This document shows, one piece after another, positions 60,501 to 64,000 of a stretch of 64,000 nt of DNA. Position 1 is the first letter of the stretch, and the number at the start of each line of letters is the position of its first letter. The translations under genes and the position numbers were made by a program. The notes under the pieces are model-generated. The model made no database searches and had not been told where the DNA came from. It worked only from the letters and a program-made list of their open reading frames with translations. The DNA comes from Actinernus sp. WN-2022 (taxonomy: Eukaryota; Cnidaria; Anthozoa; Actiniaria; Actinernidae). The stretch is taken from contig JAOWCC010000442.1 of assembly GCA_030867875.1 (NCBI GenBank), positions 806,001 through 870,000 on the forward strand, written 5' to 3'.

Positions 60501-61215
60501 AGTATCCAAACCAAATTATCAACATCGAACTATATTCTCTGAGAACTTGGTAGCTATACATATGAAAAGAATAAAGGTAGTATTTGATAAACCAATATAC
60601 TTGGGTATGTCTATCTTAGATATTAGTAAGTCACTAATGTATGACTTTCACTATAATTATATTAAACCTAAGTATCATGAGAAAGCAAAACTCCTTTTCA
60701 CAGATACAGACAGCTTGATGTATGAAATAGAAACAAACGATTTCTACAAGGATATAGAAAACGATATACTATTAAATTTCGATACGAGTAACTATCCAAA
60801 TGATCATCCATCAGGCATAGGAACAGAAATCAATAAAAAAGTTATAGGAATGTTCAAGGATGAAGTAGGTGGCAAGATCATCACTGAGTTTGTTGGACTG
60901 AGGGCAAAATTATACGCATTCAAATACTGTGGCATAGAAGAGAAGAAGTGTAAGGGTATTAAGAAAGCAGTCGTTAAGAATGATATCACATTTGACAATT
61001 ATAAAACGTGCTTATTCGATGGTATTCCTCAGATGAGAAAGATGAATGTAATCAGAAGTCACTTACATGAAATTTATACAGAAGAAGTCAATAAGGTAGC
61101 ATTATCTAGAGATGATGATAAACGAAATATCAATCCTGATGGTATTAATACTTTAGCACACGGTTATAAGAAATCCCTGGGGGTAGTACAGACGAAAAAT
61201 GAATTGATAGTATGA
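57565..61215 (+). CDS. polB: family B DNA polymerase, protein-primed type, with Endonuclease VII-like module
   Basis: 1216 residues, ATG start, no breaks. Exonuclease motifs: Exo I YADFEC (D408, E410), Exo II NLSGYDAH (D559), Exo III YLKSDV (Y713, D717). Polymerase motifs: A YLDANNLYGW (D813), B MNNSTFGK (949-956), C TDTDS (D1047, D1049). The 136 residues between A and B leave room for the TPR insertions of protein-primed enzymes (inference). Between Exo I and Exo II sits C-x2-C ... DHCHITGKYRG-x2-H-x2-CN (508-539), the zinc/HNH-like signature of phage T4 Endonuclease VII-type nucleases; its Asp/His residues are present, so it may be active. The enzyme would replicate the element from its termini. 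Its end is 34 bp from the convergent integrase. The N-terminal 400 residues are unassigned and may include a terminal-protein part. Sure of polymerase; the role of the module is open. Confidence 0.93.
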   Translation: MSGNAQNVMDMEVPEINVPILKPVAYSKPKASSKSTKNAMNAFVDEILSLVPEANKKVDERIKKIREEINKLYDTNKPQPRQYKTAIRGFLKTFRIEGQEIDYKTYVDSNKQRVINLINQQDKSIKMKFILTCEFTKEDTNTGSPVTTIGNFHSRIEIITEATNVSDIFDNMMEEIIEKIETFQNEGSGWKFARVSYLDIHIDKHVPIKANSYMPLPKDLVVKKAIINMKNTDNECFKWCVTEAAYPRNRDNERITKRLKENSERLDWSGIEFPVSLRQIDHFERNNVLHSVNVFGYDNNEVYPLRISKFNRDQTINLLMISDGDINHYCWIKSLSRLLSSQVNKHRHETHFCNRYLNSFKSVESLNKHIEYCSDHDAVKVELPKKGTMLTFKNYNRSMRVPFVIYADFECFTESISTCSPNDSESYTKQYQKHKPSGFCYLIKCFDDNVLKPKLVTYTAEFHGDDVAQKFISCLENSIKEIYNKFKFIKKVFMTGEDEIAYREAISCHICGGELVGDKVLDHCHITGKYRGAAHNDCNINYQIPKFFPVVFHNLSGYDAHLFIKNLGVTEGEIDCIPNTDEKYISFTKKIIVDSFVKDGKNKNITRDIRFIDSFKFMQMSLANIVGNLDKSSCKNMKKFYKGKQLDLLLRKGVYPYDYVDSFEKLADTSLPPIEAFYSKLTGTSISKEDYEHVNNVWKNFDMKSMKDYHDTYLKSDVILLADVFENFRDVCLKNYDLDPAWYYTSPGLSWDACLKMTKINLQLLHDIDIINMVEKGIRGGVSMISTRYSMANNKYMDNYDPLKPSKYIQYLDANNLYGWAMSRKLPTHNVKWMNKMELRKWYKYPSILEVDLEYPTDHHDLHNDYPLAPERLMINEVEKLIPNLNNKTKYIIHHDALKLYESLGLKITKIHRGITFSESAWMAPYINLNTELRKEAKNEFEKDFFKLMNNSTFGKTMENIRNRVDIQLVTSENKVRKLVSKPNYQHRTIFSENLVAIHMKRIKVVFDKPIYLGMSILDISKSLMYDFHYNYIKPKYHEKAKLLFTDTDSLMYEIETNDFYKDIENDILLNFDTSNYPNDHPSGIGTEINKKVIGMFKDEVGGKIITEFVGLRAKLYAFKYCGIEEKKCKGIKKAVVKNDITFDNYKTCLFDGIPQMRKMNVIRSHLHEIYTEEVNKVALSRDDDKRNINPDGINTLAHGYKKSLGVVQTKNELIV

Positions 61216-61249
61216 GCTGTATAAATACGATAATACCATCAATACGAGC

Positions 61250-62212
61250 TCATAGAACACTGTTTGGTGGTAGTTCAGTATCATGTGGTACGGTTTGTAA
61301 TTCTTCTCTTACAAAACCTCGTTTTGGACCTGCTATTAAGAAATATAAGACAGGTTGATTTGTAGAGATGATACTACGTGAAATGTCATACATATCTAAA
61401 CTCCATATTGGATCAGTCGATCTATATCTATCACCACCTTCAAGTTCTCCTGGAGCATATAAATATCTAACCTTCACTCCTGCTGGTAATATCTTTTCAT
61501 CTAATCCAACAGGCCTTTTATATCTGTCTTCTTTATTTTCGACTTCTTTAGAGCTTATTGATTTTATAGGTTCTTTACCAGTAATTCTTCTAACGGAACT
61601 ATTAATAGTTTTCAGAACACCAGGTAATATCTTAACCCACTTTCGTGATCGATCATTTTCCATTATCATTTCCTGAGCGTATTGGTGACTAAATAGTTTT
61701 TCAGAGATAGTTCTATTAGCTCTTTCAACTAATGATTGTGCTCTATGATTACCAGCTTCACTTCTTTGAATTTTAATATTATGTTTTTTCATTTCACCCA
61801 TGAATTCTGTTCCAGGATCTACCATTAATGTTTGAGGCCATTTCAGTTTTCTAGAATAAATCTTAGTAAAAGCTTTCGATACTTCCGTAGAATATTTAGA
61901 TGTTAAGGGTTCAGCATCAACATATCTAGAAGCTATATCAACAACGACTAAAGCATATTTATAAGTCCTCCTATTGACAGTATCATGTGGAAGGAATAAT
62001 AGATCAGCTTGATGGATCTGATTAGGTTTCGATATATCCCAGTGAGGTCTTGGAACATATGTGGGAGCTGATAAGTATATTTGCCAAATCGATTGTTTCT
62101 CAAGCCACTTTTTTGCAAGGTCTTCACTTACACCAGCAGCCTGCGCTAATTTATAAATAGCTGAATATCCTTTCCAATAACCATTAGTTGAATAATATAT
62201 TTTACTAAACAT
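61250..62212 (-). CDS. retroviral-type DDE integrase of the Maverick element
   Basis: The frame is open up to 62260, but upstream of 62212 it offers only TTG codons. The first ATG (62210-62212) gives 320 residues and I take it as the start. Counting from the longer frame: an N-terminal helical part (YKLAQAAGVSEDLAKKWLEK) resembling a zinc-less HTH; core motifs HQADLLFL (D86), LMVDPGTEFMG (D148) and LVERANRT (E179); and a C-terminal SH3/chromo-like stretch with VRYLYAPGELEGGDRYR and IAGPKRGFVREEL. The 30-residue D-to-E spacing is a little shorter than the 35 usual in retroviruses. It would cut and join element ends to host DNA, giving short target duplications. Convergent with the polymerase, divergent from the capsid gene. 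Intact, so possibly functional. Confidence 0.9.
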   Translation of the reverse strand: MFSKIYYSTNGYWKGYSAIYKLAQAAGVSEDLAKKWLEKQSIWQIYLSAPTYVPRPHWDISKPNQIHQADLLFLPHDTVNRRTYKYALVVVDIASRYVDAEPLTSKYSTEVSKAFTKIYSRKLKWPQTLMVDPGTEFMGEMKKHNIKIQRSEAGNHRAQSLVERANRTISEKLFSHQYAQEMIMENDRSRKWVKILPGVLKTINSSVRRITGKEPIKSISSKEVENKEDRYKRPVGLDEKILPAGVKVRYLYAPGELEGGDRYRSTDPIWSLDMYDISRSIISTNQPVLYFLIAGPKRGFVREELQTVPHDTELPPNSVL

Positions 62213-62248
62213 ATATAAATAAGAGAATAGTTTATTCCTTATAGTATT
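62213..62248. promoter_or_regulatory. 36-bp divergent start region, integrase/capsid
   Basis: Only 36 bp, almost all A/T (ATATAAATAAGAGAATAG then TTTATTCCTTATAG), separate the integrase ATG from the capsid ATG. ATATAAAT could act as a TATA box for the plus strand gene and TTTATT in reverse for the other. The transcripts must start inside the opposite gene or be nearly leaderless. Confidence 0.4.
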
Positions 62249-63487
62249 ATGTCGCAACAAACGATTTCAGAAAAGCTAAGTGTCAGTCATATTTATAAAC
62301 ATCCATTTGGATTGAAAGCAGAAAGTAGTCTAAATCGTATAACTATGAATCCATCTTCTGCAAGTCCAGGAGAAACTCTGTATGTGAACATTCCACAATT
62401 AACAGAGAATGTCGTTATCGTTCCTGGTAGCATAGCTCTACTATTCGATATTGTCATCACGGGACATGCAAATAAGAGACTTGTGAACAATATAGGTAGG
62501 AACCTAATATATAGACAAAAGGTAATATTTGGTGGAGAAACTATTCAGGATACGCAACGTCATGATCTTTTCCACACATATCATGATTTATACTTATCAA
62601 CAGAAGAACGTGAAAATAGAATAAAACAAGGCATATCTTCTGAAGCTATGAGAAAGATGCGAGCAGGTGCTGGTGATAAGCCTTCTGACGTTGCTAAGGA
62701 TACTGCTCTAGCAGCAATACATGGCACTAAGTATAAGATCCCACTTGACCATTCCATTTTGAACAATCATGGAGTATTCTATCCAAAGGCACTACCTCAT
62801 CCACTAATATTTGAGATTACGCTAGCCCCAGTTGCAGAAGTATTAGTATATTCAGATACCATAATAGCTCCTAATTATGGACTTACAAATATAGAAATGG
62901 AGTATTCGTGTATTTCAAGTGAATTACTTGCGGGTGAGGCTGCATCGACGTATCGAGGAGGAAGAGGCTTCTTCTATGAGAATATAATTCTATACAAGAC
63001 ATTCAATATCAAGACAACGGATCTCGTTATCAATGAACATATTAATTTACCACGGAGGTCTATGACAGGATTATTATTCTTGTTCACGGAAGCCTATACT
63101 GTTGGTACAAGAGATTCTGAAAAGTTTGCTAACCCAAAGATCACATCTGTGATTATTGATATTGATGGAATGCCAAATCGTCTATACTCAAAAGGTATGC
63201 TACCATCAGATCTGTGGGATTCCATAAGGAAACGCTTTCCAGGATTAGAAGGTGTGAAACAAAATGACTTCTATGCTAGTGATAAGTTTGCATTGTGGGT
63301 TGATTTGAGAACTTTTGCAGATAATGATGTTCATGGAGGAGGATTGACACTGAATAACACACGAGATGGTGTAAGACTAGAGATTAGGAGAAAGTCTGGA
63401 TCTTCTGCAGTTACCTGTTACATGTTTGTAGTAGCTGATGCTCTATTCACTCTTATGAATAACGAACTCCAATCAATTATGTATTAA
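62249..63487 (+). CDS. putative major capsid protein (double jelly-roll, Maverick/adintovirus type)
   Basis: 412 residues, ATG start, intact. The N-terminal strand-rich segment NPSSASPGETLYVNIP (34-49), followed by VIVPGSIALLFDIVI, GHANKRLVNNIGRNL and VIFGGETIQDT, resembles conserved capsid-like proteins I recall from cnidarian and arthropod Maverick-like elements. The mid part ILNNHGVFYPKALPHPLIFE and C-terminal RSMTGLLFLFTEAYT are likewise strand-rich and lack catalytic motifs. It stands next to the packaging ATPase, as the major capsid protein does in Polintons. It would form the icosahedral shell. It is shorter than many Polinton capsid proteins (around 600 residues), so a structure prediction showing two jelly rolls would be needed to settle it. 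A minor capsid role is the alternative. Confidence 0.6.
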   Translation: MSQQTISEKLSVSHIYKHPFGLKAESSLNRITMNPSSASPGETLYVNIPQLTENVVIVPGSIALLFDIVITGHANKRLVNNIGRNLIYRQKVIFGGETIQDTQRHDLFHTYHDLYLSTEERENRIKQGISSEAMRKMRAGAGDKPSDVAKDTALAAIHGTKYKIPLDHSILNNHGVFYPKALPHPLIFEITLAPVAEVLVYSDTIIAPNYGLTNIEMEYSCISSELLAGEAASTYRGGRGFFYENIILYKTFNIKTTDLVINEHINLPRRSMTGLLFLFTEAYTVGTRDSEKFANPKITSVIIDIDGMPNRLYSKGMLPSDLWDSIRKRFPGLEGVKQNDFYASDKFALWVDLRTFADNDVHGGGLTLNNTRDGVRLEIRRKSGSSAVTCYMFVVADALFTLMNNELQSIMY

Positions 63488-63505
63488 GAGGTTGAGTATT
63501 AATAT

Positions 63506-64000
63506 ATGTATATGGAAAAATTAAATGATAAGACGCCTTTTCATTGCATCATTACAGGACCAACGGAATGTGGAAAGACGAAATATTTAATAGATCTTCT
63601 TAGAGGCTCCTTTCGTTATATATTTGAATACATAGTACTATTTTGCCCAACATACATAAATAATAAGACATATCATGGATTTGCAAAAGGTGATCCTAGA
63701 TTTATCGTTTTATCACCTGATGCAAGTAATGTAGATGAGATAAATGATTTACTATCATATTGTCAACAATTATTCACAGGTACTAATACATTAATAATAT
63801 TAGATGATTGTGCTTTTAGTAAAGATCTAAAACAGCGTTCTAATAAGTTTATTAATCTAGGGTTTTCAGGTAGACATGAAGGAATATCCGTTTGGGTATT
63901 AACTCAACAACTAACCTCAATAGCTAAACCATTTCGTGAAAACGTAGCTTGCGTTGTAGCATTTCATAGTTCATGTCAAACGGCAACTAAAACATTATTT
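63506..64000 (+). CDS. FtsK/HerA-type genome-packaging ATPase (partial)
   Basis: The frame opens at the ATG at 63506 (a second in-frame ATG lies at 63512), 18 bp after the capsid stop, and runs open for 165 codons to the window edge. Walker A is GPTECGKT (18-25), Walker B is TLIILDDC (95-102), and a following VWVLTQQLTS stretch fits the sensor-like strand of the A32-like packaging ATPases of Polintons, large DNA viruses and virophages. Such enzymes pump DNA into the preformed capsid. The tight spacing suggests co-expression with the capsid gene. The C-terminal part is outside the window. Confidence 0.85.
   Translation, partial: MYMEKLNDKTPFHCIITGPTECGKTKYLIDLLRGSFRYIFEYIVLFCPTYINNKTYHGFAKGDPRFIVLSPDASNVDEINDLLSYCQQLFTGTNTLIILDDCAFSKDLKQRSNKFINLGFSGRHEGISVWVLTQQLTSIAKPFRENVACVVAFHSSCQTATKTLF

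Larger units (their letters stand above)
55934..64000. mobile_element. Maverick/Polinton (adintovirus-like) element, left part
   Basis: A block of tightly packed, intact genes: PPxY protein (-), family B DNA polymerase (+), integrase (-), capsid-like protein (+) and packaging ATPase (+, cut). Polymerase plus retroviral-type integrase plus capsid plus ATPase is the defining set of Mavericks/Polintons and the adintoviruses. The right end and any protease lie outside the window. The left boundary is uncertain. AGTAGG at 55934 starts with AGT as Polinton ends do, but it is part of a hairpin whose other arm ends at 56053, so the true terminus could be at either place or further right. Confidence 0.8.

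Noticed and set aside
62213..62260. integrase start at 62260
   Set aside because: It needs a TTG start and would overlap the capsid start. The first ATG is at 62212.

Overview
This window looks like metazoan nuclear DNA from an invertebrate, most likely a cnidarian (stony-coral or anemone type). It is AT-rich and gene-poor. It is packed with MITEs and foldback elements, satellites, non-LTR retrotransposon fragments, a decayed DDE transposon and a Maverick/Polinton (adintovirus-like) element. The taxonomic guess rests on this element mix and on recalled family resemblance, not on a diagnostic gene. I see no bacterial-style operons outside the viral-like element.

Layout. 1-510: N-terminal part of a LINE ORF2 (APE endonuclease), minus strand, running off the left edge. 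721-1269: a 32-bp minisatellite at the end of a DNA element. 1270-9244: an old direct duplication carrying minus-strand genes with a coiled coil followed by a helical domain with an R-N-x3-H motif. There is one C-terminal scrap (3657-3920), one clear pseudogene (4041-5074) and one copy with a single frameshift (8236-9244). A distant intact relative lies at 44644-45075. All four loci belong to one family; three keep the R-x4-H signature of HEPN RNases, but the HEPN assignment is inference.

9245-22163: mostly repeats. These include a 158-bp tandem array, several TIR elements, and a 4.4-kb transposon (17763-22163, TTA target duplication) whose transposase is broken by frameshifts but still shows its three catalytic motifs. 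20515-40641: a roughly 10-kb tandem duplication that starts inside that transposon. The two copies are nearly identical, and their differences date later events: a 387-bp MITE insertion, a 0.3-kb deletion and minisatellite contraction. Each copy carries a 4.3-4.4-kb foldback with kilobase inverted arms.

40642-45111: a second 32-bp minisatellite element (opposite orientation), a perfect palindrome carrying a tRNA-like B box, a LINE 3' fragment and the third HEPN-like gene. 45112-55900: a satellite with nested periodicity (197-bp monomers, 1086-bp higher-order unit), invaded by a Harbinger-like MITE and a foldback element with a 9-bp target duplication.

55934-64000: left part of a Maverick/Polinton or adintovirus-like element. 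It has a repeat-rich 367-aa protein with PPxY motifs (-), a 1216-aa family B DNA polymerase with an embedded Endonuclease VII-like zinc module (+), a retroviral-type integrase (-), a putative double-jelly-roll capsid protein (+) and the start of the packaging ATPase (+, cut by the window). Every reading frame in it is open and intergenic gaps are only 18-152 bp, unlike the decayed DNA around it, so the insertion is probably young. Polymerase and integrase would copy and insert the element; capsid protein and ATPase would build and fill particles; the PPxY protein is the unexplained accessory.
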